Shown: positions 17,457-26,335 of the stretch, one piece after another
Layout: the number at the start of each line of letters is the position of its first letter
Numbering within the stretch: position 1 is the stretch's first letter
DNA from: Burkholderiales bacterium
GTDB taxonomy: Bacteria; Pseudomonadota; Gammaproteobacteria; Burkholderiales; Burkholderiaceae_C
DNA length: 44,906 bases
Reading direction: 5' to 3'
Assembly (NCBI GenBank): GCA_028868855.1
Contig: JAGWTR010000014.1
Location: forward strand, 1 to 44,906
Notes under the pieces: generated by a model
Databases searched by the model: none
What the model saw: only the letters and a program-made list of their open reading frames with translations
What the model was told of the DNA's origin: nothing
Program-made: the position numbers and the translations under genes

Positions 17457-17533
17457 GTCACGGTCTTTCACGGTTCCCGTTTTGGAATGCCGCGATCATG
17501 CGCAACCCAACCCAACAATCGAGTTACCAGTAG

Positions 17534-17549
17534 ATGACAATGTTGTAAT
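17534..17549. promoter_or_regulatory. CusR/CopR-type box
   Basis: ATGACAA-TG-TTGTAAT, a dyad close to the E. coli CusR box (TGACAA-NN-TTGTCA). It lies between the RND operon (starting 78 bp to its left) and the response-regulator gene (88 bp to its right), so it can serve both promoters. Match judged by eye to the known consensus. Confidence 0.72.
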
Positions 17550-17636
17550 GTTCAACTCATCTTCCAGACAGTTGCCGTTCGCTACAGTGCGACTGTCGCC
17601 TCGGTGATCTGTGTGTTGTGAATGGGAGATTGCCTC

Positions 17637-18320
17637 GTGAAATTGCTTGTCGTCGAGGATGAAAGCAAAACCGCTGACTACCTCAGGCAGGGGCTGATGG
17701 AAGCCGGTTTTGTGGTGGATCTGGCACGCTCCGGTCTGGATGGCCACCACTTCGCCATGACCGAACCCTATGACCTGATCGTGCTGGACGTGATGCTGCC
17801 CGATGTGGACGGCTGGCGCATCCTGCAATCCCTGCGCGAAGCGGGCAAGCAGACGCCCGTACTTTTCCTGACCGCCAGAGACAGCGTGGAAGACCGCGTG
17901 AAGGGCCTGGAGTTGGGTGCCGACGACTACCTGGTCAAACCCTTTGCCTTTGCCGAATTGCTGGCGCGTGTGCGTACCCTGATGCGCCGAGGCAGCACGC
18001 CCGTGCAGTCAGACCGCCTGCAGGTGGCCGACCTCGTGCTGGACCTGGCCAAACGCCGCGCGATGAGGGGCACGGTGCGCATCAACCTCACCGGCAAGGA
18101 GTTCTCGCTGCTGGAGTTGTTGGTTCGCCGTCAGGGTGAAGTCCTGCCGCGCTCTCTGATCGCCTCCCAGGTCTGGGACATGAACTTTGACAGCGACACC
18201 AACGTCATCGACGTGGCCATCCGCCGCTTGCGGGCCAAGATCGACGACGAGTTCGAACCCAAGCTGATCCACACCGTGCGTGGCATGGGCTACAGCCTGG
18301 AAGCACCCGATGATGTCTGA
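17637..18320 (+). CDS. cusR: CusR/CopR-type response regulator
   Basis: 227-residue OmpR/PhoB-class regulator. Receiver domain residues 1-115: acidic pocket E7/D8, phosphorylation site D51 in [12 protein letters not shown]79 and K101 ([10 protein letters not shown]). C-terminal winged helix with [12 protein letters not shown] and [15 protein letters not shown]. Close in layout to CusR/CopR/SilR, which activate Cu/Ag efflux. A GTG at 17637 with GGGAGA 7 bp upstream is preferred over ATG 17622, which would put that RBS inside the gene and add MGDCL before the receiver's first strand. Overlaps the start of the kinase gene. Confidence 0.92.
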   Translation: MKLLVVEDESKTADYLRQGLMEAGFVVDLARSGLDGHHFAMTEPYDLIVLDVMLPDVDGWRILQSLREAGKQTPVLFLTARDSVEDRVKGLELGADDYLVKPFAFAELLARVRTLMRRGSTPVQSDRLQVADLVLDLAKRRAMRGTVRINLTGKEFSLLELLVRRQGEVLPRSLIASQVWDMNFDSDTNVIDVAIRRLRAKIDDEFEPKLIHTVRGMGYSLEAPDDV

Positions 18321-19728
18321 TGTTGTGCAGCGTCGGCCCGCTTCGCTGGCCTTGCGCCTGACCGTGTCCATCGGCATCGCGATCACGCTGGTGTTTTGGG
18401 CCCTGGGCTGGGTCATCCAGAACTCGATCGAACAGCACTTCATGCAGCAGGATGTGGAAGAGTTGGAGGTGGTGGCGCATTCTGTTGAACGGGTGCTGAC
18501 CAGCATGCCCAATGCTGCGCCTGAGAAGGACATCGCCCGTCGCCTGGCAGGTGCCGTCAGTGGCCACCATGGCATGTACTACCTCGTGGCCGATGGCACC
18601 GGCCGCACCCTGTTTGCCACACCGGGCCCCAAGATGGAAGCCCTGGCACAAACGCAGTCTGCGGCATCCGGCGTGGATGCCGACAAGCTGCATGTCTGGC
18701 AGGAGCAGGATCAATCCTATCGTGGCACCGTGGTGCGTACGGATGTCGAGCAAGGCGCCACGCAGCCTTACACCATCGTCGTGGCGACGGCCACCGGCTT
18801 TCATGACCATTTTCTGGTGAGCTTTCGGCGCACGGTCTGGGCTGCCATGGCGGCCGCAGGCCTGTTTGCCATCGCGGCAACCTGGCTGGCGGTGTATCGG
18901 GGGCATGCACCGCTGCGCGACATGAGTGACCGCATCCGTGGTATCTCTGCCGACCAGCTTCACCTCAGGCTGGACCCTAAAAAGGTGCCCATTGAATTGT
19001 CAGGTTTGGCCGCATCCTTCAACGACATGCTGGAACACATCGAGCAAGACTTCAGGCGCCTGAGCAATTTCTCTGCGGACATCGCGCACGAACTGCGTAC
19101 CCCCGTGACCAACCTGACCACACAAACCCAGGTGTTGCTGTCACAAGCTCGGGGCGCGGATACCTACCGCGAAGTGCTCTACTCCAATCTGGAAGAGTAT
19201 GAACGCATGGCCAAGATGATCAGCGACATGCTCTACCTGGCGCAGACAGACAACCAACTGATCAAGCCAGACTTGGTGGACGTTGACATGGCCGCCGAAC
19301 TGGACACGCTGTTCGAGTATTTCGAGCCCTGGGCCGAGGAGCGTCACATTCAACTGAAGCGCACAGGCCAGATGCCTAGGGTAAGGGGTGACCGACTGAT
19401 GATCCGGCGCGCGTTGAGCAACCTGCTCTCCAACGCCATCCGCCACACCCGTGGCGAACAGGCTGTGACCGTATCGCTTCGCCAGGACCAACAATCAGTA
19501 GTGATCACTGTATCCAATCCAGGTGACACTATCGCGCCCGAGCACCTGCCCCACCTCTTTGATCGCTTCTACCGTGTGGACCCGTCCCGGCAACGCAATG
19601 GTGATGGCGCGGGCTTGGGTCTGGCCATCGTCAAATCCATCGCGGAGGCCCATGGTGGTGAGATCGCCGCCCGCTCCAGCAACGGCAACACGGCCTTTGA
19701 GCTCCGCCTGCCCTGTGCGATGCACTGA
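18310..19728 (+). CDS. cusS: CusS-type sensor histidine kinase
   Basis: 472 residues. First membrane helix ([18 protein letters not shown]), periplasmic sensor of ~135 residues, second helix ([16 protein letters not shown]), HAMP domain, H-box [16 protein letters not shown] with H260, N-box ([12 protein letters not shown]), G-boxes ([14 protein letters not shown]). This is the heavy-metal sensor kinase layout; the periplasmic part senses Cu(I)/Ag(I) in homologues. ATG 18310 follows GGAAG and overlaps the last codons of cusR; ATG 18313 is an equal alternative. Its stop lies inside an 18-bp palindrome shared with the converging DUF1173 gene. Confidence 0.92.
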   Translation: MMSDVVQRRPASLALRLTVSIGIAITLVFWALGWVIQNSIEQHFMQQDVEELEVVAHSVERVLTSMPNAAPEKDIARRLAGAVSGHHGMYYLVADGTGRTLFATPGPKMEALAQTQSAASGVDADKLHVWQEQDQSYRGTVVRTDVEQGATQPYTIVVATATGFHDHFLVSFRRTVWAAMAAAGLFAIAATWLAVYRGHAPLRDMSDRIRGISADQLHLRLDPKKVPIELSGLAASFNDMLEHIEQDFRRLSNFSADIAHELRTPVTNLTTQTQVLLSQARGADTYREVLYSNLEEYERMAKMISDMLYLAQTDNQLIKPDLVDVDMAAELDTLFEYFEPWAEERHIQLKRTGQMPRVRGDRLMIRRALSNLLSNAIRHTRGEQAVTVSLRQDQQSVVITVSNPGDTIAPEHLPHLFDRFYRVDPSRQRNGDGAGLGLAIVKSIAEAHGGEIAARSSNGNTAFELRLPCAMH

Positions 19729-19740
19729 GCTTGCTCAGTG
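19723..19740. repeat. 18-bp perfect palindrome at convergent gene ends
   Basis: CACTGAGC-TT-GCTCAGTG contains the stop of the kinase (+) and the stop of the DUF1173 gene (-). A second partial copy, GCTCAG ... CTGAGC, follows to 19750. No T run follows, so it may act as a bidirectional hairpin end signal or mark the seam between metal cargo and ICE core. Confidence 0.5.
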
Positions 19741-20982
19741 ACTTCTGAGCTTAACCGCCTCGGGCAACGCAGGCATCGCTTCAGTGCTCCACCACAGCCA
19801 GGGAGAGACACCGGCCGTTCGTACAACACGCTCCTTTTCCGCACGCTCCTTGGGTGGCATGAAGGCGCTGATGACGTGCAAAGGCAGCGGCAATGGTCCC
19901 GCGTCCAATAACAAGGCGTTTGGAAATACCGCGGCGCTCCTGGCGTCGTAACGCAGAGGTTTGACAAAGCGTCTGCCCTGATCCACCAGAGCATGCACCA
20001 GCGGCAACTCGTGCACACCTTCAACCGGAATCCAATGCTCACTGGTCAACATCAAGCTGGCCGCATCAATCTCATAGGTGTGCTCCCTGCGTGCCCGGAT
20101 CAGCGCCGCCAACACCAGACGCACCTTGTGTCCGCTGTCGGCATCGCGCGCTTCGAACAACGAGGCGAACACACGCTCGATGCGCTCCCAAGTCTTGGTG
20201 CCCACCAACAAAGGGGCATCGGGCATGTGCTTGACCCAGACGCGACGGCCCAAGGTGGTGGCCTCGCTGACCTTGTATTCACCGATGACCACGGCCAGCG
20301 GGCTTTGCCCTTCATGGGGTCGCAAGACGGCCAGCTTGTTTCGCCGACGTTGCGCTGCCTCGAATTTGCTGGCCTCGTTGAAGGCCTCGGGCACATAGAG
20401 CCGCTCACTCAGCCCCACGCCTTTGACCACCACGTCGTCGGCCGCATGCATCAGGTATTTGTGCAGCACCCCCTGGTTGCGCTTGCCGGCCATGGCCGGG
20501 CTCCATCGGTTGAAGCCCGCTCGCTCGAACAGAAAGTGCATCAAGGCATGCAGGCTCATACGTCGCCTTGGCGCCTCCACCTCGGTCACCTCATGCGCTT
20601 CACCCCTCACCAGGCTCCGCCCCGCCGTGCGCACCCATGGAAAGTCCACGCGCAACTGGATCTGCCCGGGCACCAACTCCAGGACGGCCTCGCCCACCAA
20701 CTCGCCCAGGCCTGATTGCTGGCACTCCGGCTCAAACGAAGGACACGACGGGTGGTGCCGACACCCCGTGTCCGGCATGCGTTTGACGACAAACATACGG
20801 TGCCGCGCCACGTACATCTCCACCCCACCCGGGATGCACAGACACCTGGGGCGCTCTGGTGTTTCATAAACGTGGGCCAGCAGCTCCTGAATGTCCGAGG
20901 CATTCGCATCCACCACCCGCCCCTTGATGGAAAAGCGCTGACTGTCGCCCTCTGCGATCGGTTGGGTCACCATGATGTTCAC
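19735..20982 (-). CDS. DUF1173 ICE protein
   Basis: 415-residue DUF1173 member. The N-terminal third has the family cluster RCLCIPGGVEMYVAR, KRMPDTGC, HPSCPSFEPEC and SGLGELVGEAVLEL; C47, C49, C74, C80, C87 and nearby His could bind zinc. The middle has MSLHALMHFLFERAGFNRW and the C-terminal part is rich in conserved Trp/Leu without known domain. Members are found almost only in ICEs and large plasmids; role unknown. GTG 20982 overlaps the stop of the integrase-like gene (GTGA); ATG 20973 is an alternative. Translational coupling suggests the two products act together. Confidence 0.85.
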   Translation of the reverse strand: MNIMVTQPIAEGDSQRFSIKGRVVDANASDIQELLAHVYETPERPRCLCIPGGVEMYVARHRMFVVKRMPDTGCRHHPSCPSFEPECQQSGLGELVGEAVLELVPGQIQLRVDFPWVRTAGRSLVRGEAHEVTEVEAPRRRMSLHALMHFLFERAGFNRWSPAMAGKRNQGVLHKYLMHAADDVVVKGVGLSERLYVPEAFNEASKFEAAQRRRNKLAVLRPHEGQSPLAVVIGEYKVSEATTLGRRVWVKHMPDAPLLVGTKTWERIERVFASLFEARDADSGHKVRLVLAALIRARREHTYEIDAASLMLTSEHWIPVEGVHELPLVHALVDQGRRFVKPLRYDARSAAVFPNALLLDAGPLPLPLHVISAFMPPKERAEKERVVRTAGVSPWLWWSTEAMPALPEAVKLRSH

Positions 20983-21920
20983 ACCAGTTCATCGAGCAGT
21001 TGCTCAATGGTCGGCTTGTGGCGTGCCAGCAGTTCGCGCACCGCGCTGCGTTCGCTGATGCCCAGGATCAACCCGACATCATCCTCATCGGCGCCACGCT
21101 CGTACAAGCGCGCCACCACCGTGCGCCGCACCGACAGCGCCGTCACATCCTTCATCCCGCCATAGCGAAACAGCTTGCGGTAAGTTTCCAGGATCGGTCG
21201 ACACAGAAACCGACGCTGGCCGGCTTCACCGTAGGGTGTGATCTTGAATCCAGCCCCCGTGGGCGACAGGAACAAGCGACTGAAAGGGTCAAGTCCCCGG
21301 TAGGCGTCTGGCTGCCCCACGCCCAACTTCTGCTGAAGACGCTCCTGCAGGTAGTGCGACAGGGCATCGTCCAAGCGAGAGCTGACGAAGTACAGCGGCC
21401 TGGCCTTTTGGGTGATTGCCACCTCGGCACGCATCTCCGAGCGTCGCCGCACACTGCCGTCTGCGTTCAAGTAGTCACGCACTTCAAGCCTGGCGATCTC
21501 CAGGGGACGGGCACCTGTGGCGAACAGAAGGTAGAACAACGCGAGGTCGTGCCAAGGGTGGCCACTGCGCGCCTTGATGCGCTTGCCTGCCTGAATGATT
21601 TCATCGGCAGCAAGAATGCGGTTCGACCGATGATCGCCCGGCTGTTTTGGGTCGAAGCCCACCAAGGCCACAAGGATGGCGTCCTTGTGCTGGCGCAAGC
21701 GGCGCACGAAGGCGGCACCGTCTTCATTCAAGCCTTCGATACCGGCAACCTGGCTGAGCCTGACGGCAATCGCTTTGATTCTCCGCTCCACGGCGGTGCG
21801 GGTCACCCCGAAGCAGCCTGCCACCGTTTCGTATGTCCCGCCTTCGACCACGGCGATCAGCATCCTGATCGACTGGGCAACGGTATCCCCATCCTGTTCT
21901 GGCTCTGGTTCGCATGACAT
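20979..21920 (-). CDS. Integrase-like protein with N-terminal HTH, catalytically incomplete
   Basis: 313 residues. N-terminal helix-turn-helix (ETVAGCFGVTRTAVERRI, residues 31-48). The remainder follows a tyrosine-recombinase catalytic domain: box I Arg138 in FATGARPLEIARLE, a beta-hairpin Lys172 (TQKARPLYF), box II ALSVRRT with Arg265/266. The box II His is Leu, and after LGISERSAVRELLARH there is no Tyr at all; the last Tyr (Y273) is before that helix. It therefore should not cut DNA by the normal route and may instead be a DNA-binding regulator or accessory factor. ATG 21920 follows GGGAGAGGG; the frame is open to 22034. Coupled to DUF1173. Confidence 0.82.
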   Translation of the reverse strand: MSCEPEPEQDGDTVAQSIRMLIAVVEGGTYETVAGCFGVTRTAVERRIKAIAVRLSQVAGIEGLNEDGAAFVRRLRQHKDAILVALVGFDPKQPGDHRSNRILAADEIIQAGKRIKARSGHPWHDLALFYLLFATGARPLEIARLEVRDYLNADGSVRRRSEMRAEVAITQKARPLYFVSSRLDDALSHYLQERLQQKLGVGQPDAYRGLDPFSRLFLSPTGAGFKITPYGEAGQRRFLCRPILETYRKLFRYGGMKDVTALSVRRTVVARLYERGADEDDVGLILGISERSAVRELLARHKPTIEQLLDELV

Positions 21921-22231
21921 GACCCTCTCCCTCTTTCGTTCCCCTTCCCTCGTGCCTTGGTGCGTCTTGATGCTCGGCCCCTCGATGGGTTTCCACCAGT
22001 CAAATTGGCCAGTGAAGACGGGGGCTTTCGGCATCTGACGGCCCCATAGGCCACGGCCAGATCAGCACGAAGGTGGTTTTCACCAAGCAATTTCTGTGGC
22101 ATCCGACGCGGCCTCAAGAATTGCGTGATGTGCAATGGCCGCTTGGGCACGATGACCTGTCGGTGCGTTGCCCCATGGTTGACAGAACGTATGCACCGAG
22201 ACCGCGCAATCCAGGCACCAGCTTGTGATCG
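21921..22231. other. Intergenic segment between alpA and the integrase-like gene
   Basis: About 311 bp with no separate gene seen. The integrase-like frame is open to 22034, but the strong RBS lies at 21920. No clear hairpin or terminator. Confidence 0.4.
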
Positions 22232-22498
22232 TCAAACCTGGTGACCTTGCGCGGCAATCCACTGCCTGATGTCCTCGACCCGCCAAGCCGTGACGCGTGG
22301 AGACAGCTTGACAGGCTCGGGGAAAGTGCGCGTTTGCACTCGTCGCCACAGCGTGGACTTGGATATCGGGATGAATTGCAACACCTGCGCCTGCCTCAGA
22401 AAGCCCACTTGAGGAAGCGTGGGAGCATGGATGGGAGAAAGCGATGCTGCCGCAGGCCGGGCCATTGCCGCCTGGGTGGTTGGAGTGGTTCGGGGCAT
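22232..22498 (-). CDS. alpA: AlpA-family DNA-binding regulator
   Basis: 88 residues; after an Ala/Pro-rich leader, the AlpA/excisionase winged HTH: FLRQAQVLQFIPISKSTLWR, then FPEPVKLSPRVTAWRVEDIRQWI. Such proteins regulate or direct integrase activity on prophages and ICEs. ATG at 22498 with GAGG upstream. It sits before the integrase-like gene on the minus strand; it may control that operon. The leader could be artefactual and a later start (ATG 22462) possible. Confidence 0.88.
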   Translation of the reverse strand: MPRTTPTTQAAMARPAAASLSPIHAPTLPQVGFLRQAQVLQFIPISKSTLWRRVQTRTFPEPVKLSPRVTAWRVEDIRQWIAAQGHQV

Positions 22499-22859
22499 GA
22501 TCTGGCCTCGTCATGGCGTGAGCCAATGCAAGACGTGACCTGCTCTGTAGCGGACGCGCTAGGTCAGATTTGCGCAAACCGGTAGGAACGCTGAACTCAG
22601 GCAGCACACCGTCGGCATTCCGGTCGCACGGTGCAGCAATGTCAGGCAGGCAGGTATCGACTGCGACGCCGCCGCAATGCGGCGAGAGCACGCCCGAAAC
22701 GAGGCATGCAGGACCCTCTGTTCAATGGGGCTTGATCACCGTATCAGCGCGATTGAGATGAAGCAAGCCTCCAGCCAGGCCGCATTCCGCAACGCCCCTT
22801 GATGCCGTCCATTTGCGTGTGGCAAGTGCAAGATCGGTCTTTCTTGTTAAGCCCATGGC
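22499..22859. other. Intergenic segment upstream of alpA
   Basis: About 360 bp without a supported gene. It holds a 6-bp hairpin (CGCCGC-AAT-GCGGCG, 22670-22684) on a GC-rich ground and the presumed alpA promoter. No T run follows the hairpin. Confidence 0.4.
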
Positions 22860-23624
22860 TCAATCTGGATCGATCACATCGGCTGTTGCAGCCACGGCCA
22901 CCGGCCCAGGCTCGGCGACAGACCCACCCCTGTCTGGCAAGCCCTCTTGAGCGGCTGCGTCATGACCCGCGGAGGCATCCAGATCCTCTACCGGTACGGC
23001 CTGACCGCCGTCGCCAATGCCGCCATGTCGCGAGCCCATGGCATTCATGCGGCGGCGCAGGCCAATCGCAAAGTTGCGGGCACCGTTGGCCACATCACGC
23101 ACCTGCCGCTTCAACGCGGCGCGTTGAATGTCCACGGCCTGGGCCGTGATCACCTCGTGGATTTCGAGGGTCTGCAACAGGGGCATCAACTGATCCAACT
23201 TGCTCAGCACTTCCAGGAAGCGCCGCCCCGATGACGACAATACCCCGACCTCCACGTCCAGAGCCACCGTGTCATAGGTCGCCACGCTGGTGATGCCATG
23301 AGCCTTGAACAAGGCTTCCGCACCATCAATCGCACTGTTCAGGCTCTCGTTGACGGCATCGAGTTGCGCTCGAATGGTGGCCTCCACCTTGGCGATGTCA
23401 TCGTGGTCCAGGCGAGTGCGTGCAATCACCGAAATGAAGTGCGTGTTGAGTTGCAGCGTATTGAAGAGGCGAACAAAGAACCGCTTGCCTTCGGCGCTGG
23501 TGAAGCGCGTCGGCATCTTCACGCTCGCAGCCTCGATGCGTCGGAAGTCAGCCTTGGTTTCTTTGGCCAGGATGCGGGCGTTGACCCCACCTTGGTCCAC
23601 CTTGACGATCTGTGTGTCTGCCAT
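22860..23624 (-). CDS. ICE-associated protein of unknown function
   Basis: 254 residues, mostly helical, no membrane segment or signal. Seen: ILAKETKADFRRIEAASVKM, FFVRLFNTLQLNTHFISVIA with RTRLDHDDIAKVEATIRAQL, then a helical middle and an acidic, Ala-rich tail ending VIDPD. The style recalls the DUF1845/AcaB-type ICE proteins but I cannot confirm the family. ATG at 23624 follows GGGAGCG. It is the first minus-strand gene of the ICE block, divergent from the repeat-protein operon, separated by ~500 bp with inverted repeats. Confidence 0.65.
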   Translation of the reverse strand: MADTQIVKVDQGGVNARILAKETKADFRRIEAASVKMPTRFTSAEGKRFFVRLFNTLQLNTHFISVIARTRLDHDDIAKVEATIRAQLDAVNESLNSAIDGAEALFKAHGITSVATYDTVALDVEVGVLSSSGRRFLEVLSKLDQLMPLLQTLEIHEVITAQAVDIQRAALKRQVRDVANGARNFAIGLRRRMNAMGSRHGGIGDGGQAVPVEDLDASAGHDAAAQEGLPDRGGSVAEPGPVAVAATADVIDPD

Positions 23625-24126
23625 GTTGCGCTCCCATCGATGGCGTGCTCGCCACCATCTTGCGAAGCGGCCCTGCGCATCACCACCGGGAATCATCGGC
23701 ATTTGACGGCCCTTTCATCATCAGCTTCCGATTTGAGCCCCAAGTGTCTTGACCGTTCGCCAGGTGGGCACTACCTTGTCGCCATGCAGCAGCTGGCCCT
23801 GCATTCAAATAAGGCAAGCCCTGGAGTTCATGCATTCTCGTGATGGCCATGCCGTCACCCGAGGCATCACCACGACATTGAAGCGACCTTCGAGGTGAGG
23901 GCACGCCCGCACTGAGGCGGCACGCGCGCATTCACCTCGAAAGCTTTCTTCGATCGGTAGCTGGCACACCGATCTGAACGGGCTCATCACCCGATCAAGC
24001 CAGCCCTGGAGTCTTTTCTTCGCCGTCGGCAGGGCACCAAAGCTCATCGCCGACTGTTCATCACCCTGTGGGGCATCGCCCCCATCTGTGGTGCGCCGTG
24101 CCTCCCTATCTCACGTGGAGGCCACG
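23625..24126. promoter_or_regulatory. Divergent promoter region of the ICE core
   Basis: About 500 bp between divergent ICE operons with no convincing gene (short frames show no domain). It contains two inverted repeats: TTCGAGGTGA (23889-23898) with TCACCTCGAA (23932-23941), and GATCGGT (23952-23958) with ACCGATC (23968-23974). Their clustering suits binding of one or more ICE regulators to both promoters. Confidence 0.45.
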
Positions 24127-24669
24127 ATGCTGCAACCGAGCACATCCCTGGTTCACCCCCCAGCCGCTCTGAACGGCTTCATGGGGGCGACACAGTCCGT
24201 TTTCCCGAACGAATCACCCGATCACCTGCCGCCGGACCACGCGTCCGAGTACATCGAATGGAGCGAGGAAGACATCGTCTTCCTGCACTGGCGCTTGCTG
24301 CAGGAGATCAACCAGTTGTCTGACCCGGCCACGCCGCTGGAAGACAAGTTCGACACCTTGCGCTGGGTGTTCACCGAGCAGGACAAGGACAAACAGCCTT
24401 TCTCGTTCGTGAACTGCCTGCGTGTTGTTGGCTGCAGCCCGCTGTCACCGATTGCCTACTGCGGCCTCGTGGATGCGCAAGACATCCGCGACCACATCCG
24501 CAACAAGCTCAAGGTCTGGTTGTCTGACTCGCTTGCCCGATACCCGCAATGGGTTCGCGATGCCATCGCCAACAACCCCCAGTGGGTTGAGTCGCGGCTG
24601 GCCAGGAACCCGCAATGGATCAATGAACAGCTCAAGCAGATGTCCGAGCAGGGCGACCTGTTCACCTGA
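24127..24669 (+). CDS. Protein with tandem PQW repeats, unknown function
   Basis: 180 residues, acidic N-terminal half (EYIEWSEEDIVFLHWRLLQEI) and a central segment FSFVNCLRVVGCSPLSP. The C-terminus carries three 11-residue units, each starting with an aromatic or Asn then PQW: YPQWVRDAIAN, NPQWVESRLAR, NPQWINEQLKQ (residues 139-171), preceded by a worn fourth unit (LKVWLSDSLAR). ATG 24127 follows GGAGG. It begins the plus-strand primase operon. I do not recognise a family; the repeats look like stacked amphipathic helices for protein contact. Confidence 0.8.
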   Translation: MLQPSTSLVHPPAALNGFMGATQSVFPNESPDHLPPDHASEYIEWSEEDIVFLHWRLLQEINQLSDPATPLEDKFDTLRWVFTEQDKDKQPFSFVNCLRVVGCSPLSPIAYCGLVDAQDIRDHIRNKLKVWLSDSLARYPQWVRDAIANNPQWVESRLARNPQWINEQLKQMSEQGDLFT

Positions 24670-24739
24670 TCCGACCTGCCCAAACAGGGCCGAGCTCCGA
24701 TCGCTCGCCTCGTCCCTGACATCACATATGGAGTGCCCT

Positions 24740-25057
24740 ATGCACAAACAGACCTATGCCCATGGCCACCGCATCCCCATGCTGATGGTCGTTGAACCCC
24801 AGGACATCGAGTTCCTGGTCAAGGAAAGCGAAGTCCTGACCGGCCAGGCCGGCCGCATCTTTGTCATCGCCGGTGCCGACTGGCTGAGCTACCGCGTGCT
24901 GTGGAGCCAGGCAGGTTTCAAGGTCGAGCGCCTGGACGAAAAAGGCCAGGTCTTGCACACCCAGCACCAACTGCCATGGGAGTTCGTCGAGCACAGCGTG
25001 ATCGAAGCACTTCAGGCGGGGCAGTTGTTCACCCCATCGGTTCGCCCTCGCGGCTGA
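24740..25057 (+). CDS. Small ICE protein, unknown function
   Basis: 105 residues, mixed alpha/beta: MLMVVEPQDIEFLV, GRIFVIAGADWLSYRVLW, FVEHSVIEALQAGQLF. No signal, membrane segment or Cys motif. ATG 24740 with GGAG 6 bp upstream; an in-frame ATG at 24728 lacks an RBS. It lies between the PQW-repeat gene and the primase, likely cotranscribed, which suggests a role in element DNA processing. Confidence 0.75.
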   Translation: MHKQTYAHGHRIPMLMVVEPQDIEFLVKESEVLTGQAGRIFVIAGADWLSYRVLWSQAGFKVERLDEKGQVLHTQHQLPWEFVEHSVIEALQAGQLFTPSVRPRG

Positions 25058-25105
25058 CCACTGCACGCCCCCCCAGGAGGGCATGTCACCAACACGGAGT
25101 TCATC

Positions 25106-26116
25106 ATGAACAATCCCGAGTACGAAGCTCGCATTGACGACGTCAAACGCCGAGCCCACGGTCGCTGGACCGAAATCCTTGGCAGCCTGGGCGTTGGCGA
25201 ACAGATCCTCAAGAAGCGCAACCAGCCCTGCCCGCTTTGCGGCGGCACTGATCGGTTTCAGTACACCGACAAATTCGGCGAGGGCAACTACCACTGCCGC
25301 GCCTGTGGCGCCGGAGGCGGCTTCAAGCTGCTGCAGGCCGTCACTGGCCTGGATTTCAACACCGCGCTCAAGGAAGTCGAACGCGTGGTGGGTGCCTCGC
25401 CCTCTGCGCCGCATGTGGCATCGCCGGAGCCGTCGGCCGGGCGCATGAAGGCCCTGGCCAAACGGCTTTGGGAAGAAGCCAAACCTGTCACGCCTGGTGA
25501 TGAGGTGGATCGCTACCTGTCCAGTCGTCGGCTCGCCTTGGCCCATTACCCCAAGGTGCTGCGCCTGCATCCAGCGCTGGGCTATTACGAGAAGGACCAG
25601 ACCTCAGGCAAGTCTCGCAAAGTGGCCGAATACGCCGCCATGCTGGCTTGCATCCAGGGCGCCGATGGACATGCCGTCACGCTGCACCGCACGTATCTGA
25701 AGGATGGCCGCAAGGCCAATGTGAGCGATGCCAAAAAGGTGCTGTCCTCGGGCATCAATGGTGCGGCCGTGCGCTTGTTCGAACCCGAGCAAGAGCTGGC
25801 CATTGCCGAGGGCATCGAGACCGCCATGGCGGTTCACCTGGCCACCGGCAAACCCGTGTGGGCCGGACTCAATGCCGGAAACCTGGAAAAGCTGTGGCTG
25901 CCCGACTCGGTGCGAAGCATCTGCATCTATGCCGACAACGATGCTCACGCGGACTTTGACGGCCAGATGTTTGCCTTTGCCCTGGCTCGGCGGCTGAAGA
26001 AGCAGGAGCGCCAGAGCGGTCCTCGGCAAGTGCGGGTGCTGCTGCCCAAGACCCCAGGCACCGACTGGGCCGATGTGTGGCAGGCCAAAGCGACAGACGC
26101 CACCCAGACCGCGTAG
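25106..26116 (+). CDS. Zinc-finger/Toprim DNA primase
   Basis: 336 residues. N-terminal zinc finger C42PLC45 ... C64RAC67 of the P4-alpha/DnaG type, a helical middle (VDRYLSSRRL), then a Toprim domain: E235 in LAIAEGIETAMAV and the Asp pair D277-N-D279 in CIYADNDAHADFDG. It lacks a helicase domain, so is a stand-alone primase for lagging-strand start or recipient-side complementary strand synthesis of transferred DNA. ATG 25106 follows GGAG. Third gene of the plus-strand operon; a T run at 26195-26201 beyond it may end transcription. Confidence 0.92.
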   Translation: MNNPEYEARIDDVKRRAHGRWTEILGSLGVGEQILKKRNQPCPLCGGTDRFQYTDKFGEGNYHCRACGAGGGFKLLQAVTGLDFNTALKEVERVVGASPSAPHVASPEPSAGRMKALAKRLWEEAKPVTPGDEVDRYLSSRRLALAHYPKVLRLHPALGYYEKDQTSGKSRKVAEYAAMLACIQGADGHAVTLHRTYLKDGRKANVSDAKKVLSSGINGAAVRLFEPEQELAIAEGIETAMAVHLATGKPVWAGLNAGNLEKLWLPDSVRSICIYADNDAHADFDGQMFAFALARRLKKQERQSGPRQVRVLLPKTPGTDWADVWQAKATDATQTA

Positions 26117-26207
26117 ACATTTCTCCCACTGCTTGCTGTCAAACCAGGCCAAGCCCCATGGCAAGGCAAAGACAGCCCTGGTGTTTTGCACGCGTTTTTT
26201 TGAGTCT

Positions 26208-26286
26208 GGCGCGAATCTTTTCGCGCCCTGTGTGGATGGGTCAAAGCCCATCCGTCATCAACCCTGGCGGGGATGTGCATCCCCGC
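26208..26286 (+). promoter_or_regulatory. Triple stem-loop leader of the DUF932 gene
   Basis: Three hairpins in series: GGCGCGAA/TTCGCGCC with TCTT loop (26208-26227), GGATGGG/CCCATCC (26234-26253), and GCGGGGATG/CATCCCCGC with a 2-nt loop (26267-26286). None has a T tail. The set ends 49 bp before the DUF932 ATG. This reads as a structured 5' leader or small RNA rather than chance. Confidence 0.6.
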
Positions 26287-26335
26287 GTGTGGGTCATGCC
26301 GTCTCCGCCATTTCTTTCTCGAACAGGAGCTTGAT

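Noticed and set aside
21921..22034. 38-residue N-terminal extension of the integrase-like protein
   Set aside because: The ATG at 21920 has a strong RBS; the extension has no recognisable element. Not fully excluded.
23805..24047. 80-residue minus-strand frame in the divergent ICE gap
   Set aside because: No RBS, no domain, and it covers the inverted repeats that look regulatory.
24422..24739. Upstream extension of the 105-residue ICE protein
   Set aside because: It overlaps the PQW-repeat gene in another frame; the true start at 24740 has an RBS.
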